Shown here: piece after piece, positions 41,667 through 50,797 of the stretch | Numbering within the stretch: the first letter of the stretch is position 1 | How the letters are laid out: each line of letters begins with the position of its first letter | Assembly (NCBI GenBank): GCA_963742655.1 | Contig: CAVUMM010000005.1 | Span: 1 to 64,000, forward strand | From: JAICLK01 sp963742655 | GTDB lineage: Bacteria > Patescibacteriota > Saccharimonadia > Saccharimonadales > UBA4665 | DNA: 64,000 bases | Reading direction: 5' to 3' | Notes under the pieces: generated by a model | The model's input: only the letters and a program-made list of their open reading frames with translations | The model's database searches: none | Told to the model about the DNA's origin: nothing | Position numbers and translations under genes: made by a program

Positions 41667-41695
41667 ATTATAACAGATTAATTTGTAACCGCCAA
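41667..41695 (-). promoter_or_regulatory. Promoter of rpsB-tsf
   Basis: On the minus strand TTGGCG (41690-41695) and TATAAT (41667-41672) with a 17-nt spacer, followed by a leader of about 95 nt before the rpsB ATG. Confidence 0.65.
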
Positions 41696-41700
41696 GTATT

Positions 41701-42336
41701 TTAAGTGGGGGCTTGGTCTTGCACAGCCTTGATTTGATCAAGCCTGGACGCAATTTCCAGTAACGCCTGGCACTCGCCTCGCGTCACTTTATCCAACCCG
41801 ATTGCATGCTCGGTCACCAACTGAGCGATATTAGATTGGAATAAATCGACAGCTTCATCAATATCCAGATTTTCCCGCGGACTGTCGTCACGGTCGGACG
41901 TCCATTTCGATTCGCCAGCATCATCACCGGTTTCTGACGGATGAATCCATAGCCGCTCACTTTCAAGCAGCGATGTGTCGCTTTTTTTAATATTTACGCA
42001 AAACGCCGGATCACTATGTTCAACTTCCTCTTTACCGAAGTATTCATAGTACTCGTAGTTGAATATAAGTTCTAAGGATTCCCCGACCTCGAAAGCTTCG
42101 GCTGCAGCGGGGGCGAACTGCAGCAACACGTCACCCCGGATAACATAGTGCAACGCCGGCGGTCCATTTTCTACGATAGGCAGGCCTCCCTCGCTTGTGC
42201 CGCGTATGACCATCGTCTCGTCAATTACCAGCTCTCCGTAATTCTCCAGCCACGGAACGATAGTATTATAGACCGACTCTAATTCGGCAGGAGGTGCCGG
42301 TTCAAAATTACGGGATGATTCTGGATTATTTGTCAT
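41701..42336 (-). CDS. Acidic soluble protein of unknown function, 211 aa
   Basis: Strongly acidic (runs such as ETGDDAGESKWTSDRDD and NYEYYEYFGKEEVEH) with no signal peptide or membrane helix. The N-terminal half may be a beta-rich domain (LHYVIRGDVLLQF), the C-terminal 50 residues are helical (DEAVDLFQSNIAQLVTEHAI). No family recognised. It ends 6 bp before the rpsB promoter and lies in the same direction as the next gene upstream, with 31 bp between. Confidence 0.55.
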   Translation of the reverse strand: MTNNPESSRNFEPAPPAELESVYNTIVPWLENYGELVIDETMVIRGTSEGGLPIVENGPPALHYVIRGDVLLQFAPAAAEAFEVGESLELIFNYEYYEYFGKEEVEHSDPAFCVNIKKSDTSLLESERLWIHPSETGDDAGESKWTSDRDDSPRENLDIDEAVDLFQSNIAQLVTEHAIGLDKVTRGECQALLEIASRLDQIKAVQDQAPT

Positions 42337-42367
42337 ACACGTATGCTATATGCGCTGATTTGATCGT

Positions 42368-42982
42368 TTAAGCGGCTGCCGCAATCTGGCGGACGAGTTC
42401 TGAAAGCGCGTTGATTTCATACACTTCCAACCTGTCCGGATGATTGAGCAGCGCCCGCCTTGCTTCTTCTACGGCTGCTTTAGAATCTGCAGCCGATTCC
42501 ACCAATACGAAAGCAGAATGTTCCCCGGAATCCATTTCACCCAACCTGTGAGTTGATTGGTCAAACTCTTCAGCCGTTAAAGTTTCTTCGATTATTGGTG
42601 TTGTTTGGTACTCACCAAACGGAAGTGTAATGTGCATTCTTTGGTTAAACTTTTTGCCGTCCTGCGTAGTAATTTTGTGGATAAATTGAAACATTGCCGT
42701 AGCCGGCATTTCCGGAGTCCGAGCAGTATATCCGATATAACCGGTTTCCCCCAGCACCACGAGGAGACTATTCCCTAGGATATGACCCGGAATTATCACT
42801 GAAGGCATCTCGGTTCCGGGATCTATCTCTACACGCCCGTCTGCATGGAGCGATTCAAATGCAGTCTCCAGTTCAGCATCAAGATCTGAATACGCATTCT
42901 GTTCCGTAGTTGAATCACCTTCGTTCAACAAATCGACAAGCTCTTGAGTTGTAGTGCGTTGCGGTGGAAGATTGTGATTCAT
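42368..42982 (-). CDS. Acidic soluble protein of unknown function, about 204 aa
   Basis: ATG 42982 chosen because the longer frame to 43111 runs through the rpmE promoter and an AT-rich segment. Acidic throughout, with a beta-rich middle (SVIIPGHILGNSLLVVLGET, GYIGYTARTPEMPATAMF) and a C-terminal helix (ALSELVRQIAAAA). No motif known to me. It probably forms a two-gene unit with 41701-42336, which has similar composition, and is divergent from rpmE. Confidence 0.55.
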   Translation of the reverse strand: MNHNLPPQRTTTQELVDLLNEGDSTTEQNAYSDLDAELETAFESLHADGRVEIDPGTEMPSVIIPGHILGNSLLVVLGETGYIGYTARTPEMPATAMFQFIHKITTQDGKKFNQRMHITLPFGEYQTTPIIEETLTAEEFDQSTHRLGEMDSGEHSAFVLVESAADSKAAVEEARRALLNHPDRLEVYEINALSELVRQIAAAA

Positions 42983-43046
42983 TAATATTATTATAGCATA
43001 TATTTGCTTTATTAGCACGTGCTTTTTGATGAATATCTTTTCCCCT

Positions 43047-43075
43047 TTGACAATTTGTCGATAAACAGATACAAT
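43047..43075 (+). promoter_or_regulatory. Promoter of rpmE; likely leaderless
   Basis: TTGACA at 43047 and TACAAT at 43070, spacer 17 nt. The ATG follows 10 nt after the -10 element, and no ribosome-binding site is visible. Confidence 0.65.
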
Positions 43076-43085
43076 ATTCCGGACT

Positions 43086-43442
43086 ATGAAAAAAGACTTA
43101 CATCCAAGCAACTACCGACTGGTGGTGTTTCAGGACCTGAACAACGGGTTTAGTTTCCTTACCCGCTCGACCGTTGCCAGCGACGAAAACATCAAGTGGG
43201 AAGACGGCAACGAATACCCGCTGGTTAAGGTTCACATCTCAAGCGCCTCTCACCCGTTCTTCACCGGCGAAGAGCGCATCGTAGACATCGAAGGCCGCGT
43301 TGACAAGTTCAAGGCCCGCGCCAAGGCCGCCGAAGAGGCCCGCGAAAAACGCACCGCAGCCGCCAAGAAACAAACCGCCCGCAAAGCCGCCAAAGCTGAA
43401 AAGCAAGAAGCCAAAAAAGCTCCGGCCGAAACATCTGAATAA
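43086..43442 (+). CDS. rpmE: 50S ribosomal protein L31 (type B-like) with Lys/Ala tail
   Basis: Residues 1-80 match L31: MKKDLHPSNYRLVVFQDLNN, FLTRSTVAS, YPLVKVHISSASHPFFTGEE. The four zinc cysteines of type A are absent, so this is the zinc-free form. Residues 85-118 form an unusual tail of repeated Ala/Lys (KKQTARKAAKAEKQEAKK), expected to bind rRNA. Expressed from its own promoter upstream of prfA, with a palindromic repeat between them. Confidence 0.92.
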   Translation: MKKDLHPSNYRLVVFQDLNNGFSFLTRSTVASDENIKWEDGNEYPLVKVHISSASHPFFTGEERIVDIEGRVDKFKARAKAAEEAREKRTAAAKKQTARKAAKAEKQEAKKAPAETSE

Positions 43443-43451
43443 CTTCCCGTC

Positions 43452-43531
43452 CGTCATTCCCAGCTTGACTGGGAATCCAGTAAATTAAGGATTTCCTTAT
43501 GACTGGATCCCGGAACAAGTCCGGGATGACG
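43452..43531. repeat. Palindromic intergenic repeat, complete copy
   Basis: The clearest copy: CGTCATTCCC, AGCTTGACT, GGGAATCCAGTAAATTAAGG as left half; TTATGACTGGATCC, CGGAACAAGTCC, GGGATGACGG as right half. Outer ends are complementary and each half forms its own hairpin. It sits 9 bp after rpmE and may end its transcript. Confidence 0.75.
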
Positions 43532-43564
43532 GCTTTTTAAGTTACACTATTTAATATCAATGCA

Positions 43565-44620
<1,056 letters not shown>

Positions 44621-44622
44621 AC

Positions 44623-45177
44623 ATGCATAACTATCTCGTAACAGGTGTCGCGACATCGGGAAAAACTACTGTCGCCCGCGAGCTTCAAAAACGCGGATAC
44701 AGCGCGATCGAAACCGAGCCTATCAAAGGGCTGCATGTCTGGATTGAAAAAGCGACCGGTAAAGCATTTGCTAATCTCAAAATAACCACCGTTGACGACT
44801 GGCTCGACCGCTACGACCCGTCCTGGGATGAAAGTCGCCTGCGCGAGCTATTAAACATGCCGCGAACCGAGCCCACGTTCTTTTGCGGCAGCGCGGCGAA
44901 CCAAGAAGGACTTTTTTATTTATTTGATATGGTTTTCGAGCTCGCAATTGATAATCAGACACTCATCAGCCGGCTTCATAACGCCGATCGAGAGAACGAA
45001 TTCGGCAGAAGGCCCGGAGAATTGGACGTCATACTTGAATGGTACAAAGCCCACCAAGAACGAACGAAAACCAGCGGAGCAATCTCAATCGACGCCACAC
45101 AGCCGCTCGAAAAAGTCATCGACGACATCCTTTCACGCTGTGATTTGAAGAGTAACGAGGCAATCGATCATGGCTAA
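44623..45177 (+). CDS. P-loop kinase-like protein, first of three tandem paralogues
   Basis: A 184-aa protein. Walker A GVATSGKTTVARELQKRGY is at residues 8-26. A lid-like Arg-containing region (LHNADRENEFGRRPGEL) and a final SIDATQPLEKVIDDILSRC complete an adenylate/shikimate-kinase-like fold of the AAA_17/33 type. It begins 2 nt after the prfA stop. The next gene overlaps its last 8 nt. Substrate unknown; a small molecule or tRNA/rRNA-linked role is possible from its position. Confidence 0.7.
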   Translation: MHNYLVTGVATSGKTTVARELQKRGYSAIETEPIKGLHVWIEKATGKAFANLKITTVDDWLDRYDPSWDESRLRELLNMPRTEPTFFCGSAANQEGLFYLFDMVFELAIDNQTLISRLHNADRENEFGRRPGELDVILEWYKAHQERTKTSGAISIDATQPLEKVIDDILSRCDLKSNEAIDHG

Positions 45178-45709
45178 GTACCTGGTAACAGGGCGCGGCG
45201 GATCGGGCAAATCGACCATTTGCCGCGAGCTGCAACGTCGGGGCTACCCGGCGTTTGATGCCGACCAGGTTCCGGGCTTGTGCCGATGGGAAAACCGGCA
45301 GACTGGCGAGCCGATTGAGGTTGACCCGGCCGGATATATCAACTACAAAAAGATTGCCTGGGCGTGGCAGGATAAAATCTTTAAGCAGCTTTTCAAGTCG
45401 CACGAAGATTTGGTTCTATGCGGCTCTTCATCAAATCAAGAAGATTATCAGTCTTTGTTCGACGCCATGTTCGTGCTGATGCTCGATGAAAAGACGCACG
45501 ATCATCGGTTGCAGACACGTGACTTTGACTACGGCAAACATCCGGATTTGCGGCGCGAGCTCGTCGAACGTCATCAATTGTTCGCCAAGCGGATGATTGC
45601 GTCGGGTGCGATCGCTATTGACGCTACGAAGTCGCTCGAAAAGGTCGTTGACGACATCCTTCTGCATTGTAATTTTTCAACGGCCACGTACAACGAGGTG
45701 AGAAAATGA
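45170..45709 (+). CDS. P-loop kinase-like protein, second tandem paralogue
   Basis: A 179-aa protein. Walker A GRGGSGKSTICRELQRRGY, then AFDADQVPGLCRWENRQTG aligned with ETEPIKGLHVWIEKATG of the first copy, and AIDATKSLEKVVDDILLHC at the end. The two products share layout along their whole length, which shows gene duplication. The start ATG overlaps the first gene by 8 nt and its stop overlaps the third gene by 4 nt (ATGA), so all three are translationally coupled. Confidence 0.72.
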   Translation: MAKYLVTGRGGSGKSTICRELQRRGYPAFDADQVPGLCRWENRQTGEPIEVDPAGYINYKKIAWAWQDKIFKQLFKSHEDLVLCGSSSNQEDYQSLFDAMFVLMLDEKTHDHRLQTRDFDYGKHPDLRRELVERHQLFAKRMIASGAIAIDATKSLEKVVDDILLHCNFSTATYNEVRK

Positions 45710-46224
45710 AAGCGCTCATTACCGGCTATCCAGGCACCGGCAAGTCGTCGGTCGCACGGGAACTGCAAAAACGCGGGCATAATGCCTACGACACCGAAGC
45801 GATGCGCGGATATATGCATGCGGAAAGCATCGAAACCGGCGAAAGGATTTCATTGCCATCACCGATACCGCGCGGCTGGTTTGCGGAGATTGGCGGTAAC
45901 AATTGGAATATTCCACGGGTTACGAAACTGCTTGAATCGCACGATGACGTGTTCATATGCGTCCTTGCCGACAATCAGCATATATTGTACGACGTGTTTG
46001 ATTTTATTTTCCTGCTGACTTTGGACGATATTGAGATTGAAAATCGCTTGAAATCTCGAAATTCGACCCAGTATGGTAAAAATTCGGATGAGTTATCAGA
46101 TATCATGACATTTCACGGCCATTTCGAGCAAAGTTTATTGAATGCCGGTGCAGTCGAAATTAAAGCCGACAAGGGCGTAACCGAAGTTACCGATGAAATT
46201 CTAAGCATCGCCGATAAATCATGA
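45706..46224 (+). CDS. P-loop kinase-like protein, third tandem paralogue
   Basis: A 172-aa protein. Walker A GYPGTGKSSVARELQKRGH; YDTEAMRGYMHAESIETGE aligns with the corresponding loop of the other two. The central part differs more, and the C-terminal IKADKGVTEVTDEILSI is a weaker version of the DATKSLEKVVDDIL end. It overlaps the second copy (4 nt) and prmC (4 nt). The three copies diverged, so different substrates or a heteromer are possible. Confidence 0.7.
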   Translation: MKALITGYPGTGKSSVARELQKRGHNAYDTEAMRGYMHAESIETGERISLPSPIPRGWFAEIGGNNWNIPRVTKLLESHDDVFICVLADNQHILYDVFDFIFLLTLDDIEIENRLKSRNSTQYGKNSDELSDIMTFHGHFEQSLLNAGAVEIKADKGVTEVTDEILSIADKS

Positions 46225-47129
46225 CGATTGAGCAGTTCTTACAGCAGAATACGCGGTATTTGGAAGCCGCCGGCGTCGGCACTGCCCGGCTCGATGTTTT
46301 GGTGCTGCTCGAAGATTGTCTGAACAAAAATCGTACTCAACTACTTGCCCGCCCTGAAGAAAACATCACGATTGAACAATTAAAGTGGCTAAAACCGCGT
46401 GTTGCGCGCCGCGGCAAGCACGAACCATTGGCATACATCCGCGGCAAGACTGAATTTTACGGCCGTGAATTTATCGTCAACAAACACGTTTTGGAACCGC
46501 GACCCGAATCCGAAACAATGATCGACTTACTGAAAAGCGCCGTCATTCCCGTGAAAGCGGGAATCCAGTCAAAAAAGAATTCCTTTAAAAGTTGGGTTCC
46601 TGATCAAGTCCGGAATGAAGCTGATTCTGACACGGATCCGACAATCATCGACGTCGGCACCGGTTCGGGCGCGCTCGCAATCACTGCCAAGTTAGAATTA
46701 CCGGAAGCGACCGTTATCGGAATTGACATTGATCCGAAATGCCTAAAAGTAGCTTCAGCCAATGCGGAAATGCTTGCAACTGAAGTTGAACTTATCGAAG
46801 GCGACCTTTTAAACTCTCTAGCTATAGACTTCCAGCTACAGACTTCTGTCTGTATCCTGGCCAACCTTCCGTATGTGCCGAACAGTTTCCATATCAGTGA
46901 GGCTGCAAGTTCCGAGCCACGCATCGCAATATTCGGCGGCAAAGACGGGCTGGATGTGTATCGACGCATGTTTAGCCAGCTTCGCGCTTTTTCGTGGCAG
47001 CCCGATCTGGTACTTGCAGAATCCATGCCCCCGCAACATGATATCTTAGAATCCATTGCTAAAGAAGCTGGATTTACCTTAACGCGGACGGATGATTTTA
47101 TTCAGCAGTTTGAACCTGCGAAGCATTGA
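46221..47129 (+). CDS. prmC: Release factor glutamine N5-methyltransferase, with inserted repeat
   Basis: Methylates the GGQ glutamine of release factors. N-terminal helical domain residues 1-75, then the SAM domain: IDVGTGSGALAITAKL, VIGIDIDPKCLKVASANAE, and the substrate motif ANLPYVP (NLPY in place of NPPY). Residues about 107-135 (AVIPVKAGIQSKK, then SWVPDQVRNE) are the translation of the palindromic repeat, inserted in frame between the linker and the SAM motif I. The protein stays open at 302 aa. The gene is the distal member of the prfA operon. Confidence 0.9.
   Translation: MTIEQFLQQNTRYLEAAGVGTARLDVLVLLEDCLNKNRTQLLARPEENITIEQLKWLKPRVARRGKHEPLAYIRGKTEFYGREFIVNKHVLEPRPESETMIDLLKSAVIPVKAGIQSKKNSFKSWVPDQVRNEADSDTDPTIIDVGTGSGALAITAKLELPEATVIGIDIDPKCLKVASANAEMLATEVELIEGDLLNSLAIDFQLQTSVCILANLPYVPNSFHISEAASSEPRIAIFGGKDGLDVYRRMFSQLRAFSWQPDLVLAESMPPQHDILESIAKEAGFTLTRTDDFIQQFEPAKH
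46541..46617. repeat. Palindromic repeat inserted within prmC
   Basis: CGTCATTCCC, GTGAAAGC, GGGAATCCAGTC, then GTTCCTGATCAAGTCCGGAA. It is the same family as at 43452 and 5946, but here it lies inside a coding frame without breaking it. Confidence 0.8.
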
Positions 47130-47172
47130 TATGCTCCATAAACCTGACTAAAAAGTGCCTGCACTAATCGTT

Positions 47173-48486
47173 TTACTTAGTCGGAGCCGAGCCAAGAGTC
47201 GCATTAATATTGATCTGTTTGCCATCGCGTATAACCGTCAAGCTGACAGAATCGCCCACGGAACTTTTATCGAGCAGCGATGTCAAACTATGGCTGGCGT
47301 CAACATTCGTGCCATTAACCGCCACGATGACGTCACCCTCTTTTATACCGGCTTTATCGGCCGGGCTGCCGCTGATCACACCAGCCTGTCCGCCACTATC
47401 CTTATTCGATGGGATCACGTAGGCTCCGCGTTTAACGCTCAATTTCAATTGCTTCGCATAATCATCAGTCAGCGATAGATAGCGAACCCCCAAGTACGGC
47501 TGTTGAAATTTCCCGGTATCTAGCACGTTATTGATTAGGCCTTTGATATCATTGATGGGGATGGCAAATCCAATGCCCTGGGCATCGCTGGCAACGGCAG
47601 TGTTTATCCCGATGACTTGGCCATCACTGTTAACGAGCGGACCGCCGGAATTGCCGGGGTTGATAGATGCATCTGTCTGGAATAAGTCCTCGAGATTTTC
47701 GCCGCTGCCGGATGAACCTTGATCGCTGGCCTGAACAGTGCGCCCGTAGCCGGAAATGATACCTGATGTAACCGTGTTTTGGAACTGGCCGAGCGCGTTA
47801 CCGATCGCCACCACCCGATCCCCGACCTGCATCTTGCCGGAATCACCAAGTTGCGCCGCCACAAGTTTATGGCCCTTGGTATCCTGAATTTTTAAGAAGG
47901 CGACATCCAGGCTATCACTCTGGCTGGTGCGGCCGATCACTTGCACATTATTGAATGTCGTGCCGTCGGCCAGCGTGACGCTTACACTGGTTGTTCCCGC
48001 CGGTACTACGTGACGATTCGTGACAATCACACCGCTCGACGACAAAATGATGCCTGTGCCGGCACTTTGTTGTTGCTGGGGTTGTATAAATCCAAAAAGG
48101 TCGCTGCTCGTCGACTGGCTGGTGACATTAACCGACACGACACTCGGACTGACTTGCTTGGCAATGTCTGCGATCAACTGGCTTTCACTCAGGACGACTT
48201 CTTTTTGCGTCGATGTCGGAATATTGCTGTTGGTCGCTTTGCTGTTCGATCCAAGCCAGCCGCCAAGAAAACCGAGCGATAGACTCGCGATAAGCAGCAG
48301 CACGACCCCGAGCGATTTCGCCTTCTGCACATGGTGGGGTTGTAACGTTATATTTGACGGGGAAAGCTTGCTCAAGCGCTGCTGTAAATCGGCCAAATTT
48401 ACAGTAGGCAGCGTGCTATTCTTGGTCGCATTCGGTTCAGCGGCTGGCTTTACTTCTTCTGATGGTTGTTCGTCTTTTGTCGGCAT
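47173..48486 (-). CDS. HtrA/DegP-like S1C serine protease with PDZ domain
   Basis: A 437-aa protein with a cytoplasmic N-terminal tail of about 60 residues and one signal-anchor helix (GVVLLLIASLSLGFLGGWLG), so the protease faces outside. The triad is His in VTNRHVV, Asp in LDVAFLKI and Ser in NPGNSGGPLV. A C-terminal PDZ domain (GVISGSPADKAGIKEGDVI) follows. The family clears misfolded exported proteins. The gene is convergent to prmC. Confidence 0.93.
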   Translation of the reverse strand: MPTKDEQPSEEVKPAAEPNATKNSTLPTVNLADLQQRLSKLSPSNITLQPHHVQKAKSLGVVLLLIASLSLGFLGGWLGSNSKATNSNIPTSTQKEVVLSESQLIADIAKQVSPSVVSVNVTSQSTSSDLFGFIQPQQQQSAGTGIILSSSGVIVTNRHVVPAGTTSVSVTLADGTTFNNVQVIGRTSQSDSLDVAFLKIQDTKGHKLVAAQLGDSGKMQVGDRVVAIGNALGQFQNTVTSGIISGYGRTVQASDQGSSGSGENLEDLFQTDASINPGNSGGPLVNSDGQVIGINTAVASDAQGIGFAIPINDIKGLINNVLDTGKFQQPYLGVRYLSLTDDYAKQLKLSVKRGAYVIPSNKDSGGQAGVISGSPADKAGIKEGDVIVAVNGTNVDASHSLTSLLDKSSVGDSVSLTVIRDGKQININATLGSAPTK

Positions 48487-48494
48487 ATCCCCCC

Positions 48495-49244
48495 TTATAC
48501 AATTTTGTGCCCCCAGTTAGACAGCGCAAGTACTATCACTACGATAGCGACCATAATAAATATGAATTGCCGCCTGATCAACACCGATAGCTTGTCGAAA
48601 TGGTCAAGATAATATAGCGCCGCAAGCCCGTACCCGATTGACACCAGTAATACCGTTGGCTGCGAGATGATCCCATAAAACAACAACCAGTGCCCAAGCA
48701 CCCAAACAAGCGCCGCACCAAAGTAGCCCCAGAAATAGGCCAGAAATTTAGCGTATGGTTCTTCGAAACTATCAAAATAGTGCCTTGCACAAAGGTAACA
48801 TAGCAATGCCGTCAGAAATACTATTTCGTAGAGTGCGCCCGAAGCGGCTGTGTGGAAAAGCGCAATCAGCCCGGCTAAAAAGCCGATGCCGGCCTGAATG
48901 GACGTCATTAAAATACTCGAACCCGGCTTTATCGCAATCAGCCACACAGCGTACAACGCCGCCCAGACTCCTTGCCAAAAAGCCATATCGCTGTGCGTCA
49001 TGAGCAGCAGCACCGAAAAACCGACAATCATGTCTACGGAGTTGGCTCGAATATTGGCCGGCCAAAATCGGGGGCGTACAGCAAACATACGCCATTTACT
49101 TAACAAGATAAGTATGAAGGCCAGCTGAATAAAATGCATTCTTACCAGCACGAACAAAGCCAGCGGCAGCAGCACAAGCAGCCCCAAGTGCACTACATAA
49201 GAAAAACCATTAGCTGGTTTAAGCTTTTTAACAAACGGCTTCAT
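48495..49244 (-). CDS. Polytopic membrane protein of unknown function
   Basis: A 249-aa protein, hydrophobic almost throughout, with about seven or eight helices (GLLVLLPLALFVLVRMHF, LLMTHSDMAFWQGVWAALY, FIMVAIVVIVLALSNW). Conserved-looking polar residues cluster in FDSFEEPYAKF and near MTHSD. A basic N-terminus (MKPFVKKLKP) would stay inside. No known motif. It lies 9 bp upstream of the HtrA-like gene and is probably in one operon with it, which hints at envelope quality control. Confidence 0.6.
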   Translation of the reverse strand: MKPFVKKLKPANGFSYVVHLGLLVLLPLALFVLVRMHFIQLAFILILLSKWRMFAVRPRFWPANIRANSVDMIVGFSVLLLMTHSDMAFWQGVWAALYAVWLIAIKPGSSILMTSIQAGIGFLAGLIALFHTAASGALYEIVFLTALLCYLCARHYFDSFEEPYAKFLAYFWGYFGAALVWVLGHWLLFYGIISQPTVLLVSIGYGLAALYYLDHFDKLSVLIRRQFIFIMVAIVVIVLALSNWGHKIV

Positions 49245-49420
49245 TGCTGCACCTATTATAGCAAAGATCGGAACCCTGCTCTATGGACGAGCCATTATGT
49301 AGTTTGCACCTTTACAGCCGCCGACTCTGAAGATTGGCTGACTAAGTCGACGCGACCTTCGGAACTCAGCAATATTTGCTGGCGCAGGCCCGGGCAATGT
49401 GTGCTATAGTTGAGTATTGA

Positions 49421-50125
49421 ATGAAATTGAACGGACAAACACCGCTGGCATCGCCTAGTGCGGCCCAATCAAGCGGCTCTTCGCCAGCTGGCAAAGATCA
49501 ACCTACAGCGTCAACACCAGTTACGTCGAACGAGTCCGAAAAATCGGGCGGCCACCAAAATCTGCACGACATCGCATCAATTGTCGTCGTGTTACTTTCT
49601 GCTCTCGTGCTGGCGTTCGGACTTATCTCGTTTGTATTTCAGTCATATCAGGTCGATGGGCCAAGCATGCAGAACACACTGCACAATGATGATCACCTGA
49701 TAGTTTGGAAAGTACCGCGCACCTGGGCACGTATCACCGGGCATGCCTACATCCCAAAGCGCGGCGATATCATAGTTTTCAACGAACCCGGTCTAAGTGC
49801 CTTCGGTCAGAACCAGGATAAGCAACTCATCAAGCGCGTAATCGGGCTGCCGGGCGATCGGGTTGTCGTAAAAAACGGTTCGATCACGATTTATAACAAA
49901 GCACACCCGCAAGGCTTTGACCCTGACAAAACTTTGCCCTATCACAACACGGTTTATACGGCCGGCAATATTGATTTGACGCTTAGGTCGGGGCAAATAT
50001 TCGTGTGCGGCGATAACCGAGGTGACTCGCTGGATTCACGGGTCTTCGGACCGGTAAACGTCAATAACGTCGTCGGCAAACTGGTAGTACGTGTACTGCC
50101 GCTTAATAATGCCCAATGGTACTAA
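49421..50125 (+). CDS. lepB: Signal peptidase I
   Basis: Cleaves Sec signal peptides outside the membrane. A Ser/Thr-rich cytoplasmic tail of 50 residues leads to one helix (IASIVVVLLSALVLAFGLISFVF split at residue 70), then nucleophile Ser82 in VDGPSMQNTL and general base Lys138 in KQLIKRVIGLPGDRV. GDNRGDSLDSR is box E. The length of 234 aa is typical for Gram-positive-type SipS. A TATAGT lies 10 nt before the ATG, so the mRNA may be leaderless. Confidence 0.93.
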   Translation: MKLNGQTPLASPSAAQSSGSSPAGKDQPTASTPVTSNESEKSGGHQNLHDIASIVVVLLSALVLAFGLISFVFQSYQVDGPSMQNTLHNDDHLIVWKVPRTWARITGHAYIPKRGDIIVFNEPGLSAFGQNQDKQLIKRVIGLPGDRVVVKNGSITIYNKAHPQGFDPDKTLPYHNTVYTAGNIDLTLRSGQIFVCGDNRGDSLDSRVFGPVNVNNVVGKLVVRVLPLNNAQWY

Positions 50126-50188
50126 AACCGTATATCGTAGTAAGTATAACGTGCAGCAACTGCGATTCTATCAGGAATACTCTATACG

Positions 50189-50785
50189 TTATACGCTTAC
50201 TACATGTGCCAGCTTCGGATAACGTGCCAATAGCGCGCGAATTTCTTCTGGCGAGAAAAGAGTCCTACAATTATTGATAGTGTCTTGGGCAGAGTCCGAA
50301 CAGTGAATCTTATCGTCCCGATAAATCTTATATTGGATTTCCTGCCAGGCATCTTTATCGGCAAACACACCTTTTTTTGCTAACCAGCCTGCGTAATCGG
50401 GCGTGCGTTCAAATTCTCGTTTATACGACCAGCGCCAGCGCATGGTGCCCGGCGTGTCCGGATCACCCTTCAATGCTTTGACTCGATTAATCACATCATC
50501 TTGGCCGCCGACCAAAAGTGCCACTGCCGGCTTGTCTATCAGGGATGCCCGCATCGAATCAAAGAACCACTCGTCTCGGACGTTTTGGTACAATGTGTCG
50601 ATTTGCCCGGCACTCAGTTTCTTAATTCTAATAATCAGCAGCATATGTAACTGTTCGGCCTCAAGCCAGTCCACAGTCGCTTTGACGATATCAAAACCTT
50701 GCTGCTTGCCAAGTTCCAGCGCATCCCATTTCAACAGAACGACACAGGCGCCCGTGATCGATTGCGGCGCGGCTCGTTGTTGCAT
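50189..50785 (-). CDS. Divergent nucleoside diphosphate kinase-like protein
   Basis: A 198-aa protein that follows the NDK pattern: VVLLKWDALELG (usual LIKPDAV), AGQIDTLYQNVRDEWFF, DKPAVALLVGGQDDVINRVKAL, PGTMRWRW and DKIHCSDSAQDTINNCRTLF with the active-site His of the NxxHGSDS motif. A charged insert of about 25 residues (YKREFERTPDYAGWL) follows the PGT block. The usual Asn before the HGSDS block and the Lys-Pro-Asp motif are changed, so activity could be altered. It is upstream of parB. Confidence 0.65.
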   Translation of the reverse strand: MQQRAAPQSITGACVVLLKWDALELGKQQGFDIVKATVDWLEAEQLHMLLIIRIKKLSAGQIDTLYQNVRDEWFFDSMRASLIDKPAVALLVGGQDDVINRVKALKGDPDTPGTMRWRWSYKREFERTPDYAGWLAKKGVFADKDAWQEIQYKIYRDDKIHCSDSAQDTINNCRTLFSPEEIRALLARYPKLAHVVSV

Positions 50786-50797
50786 GACTGCGGAATT

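Noticed and set aside
46541..46617. Repeat insertion inactivating prmC
   Set aside because: The frame stays open and both the N-terminal domain and SAM motifs are complete.
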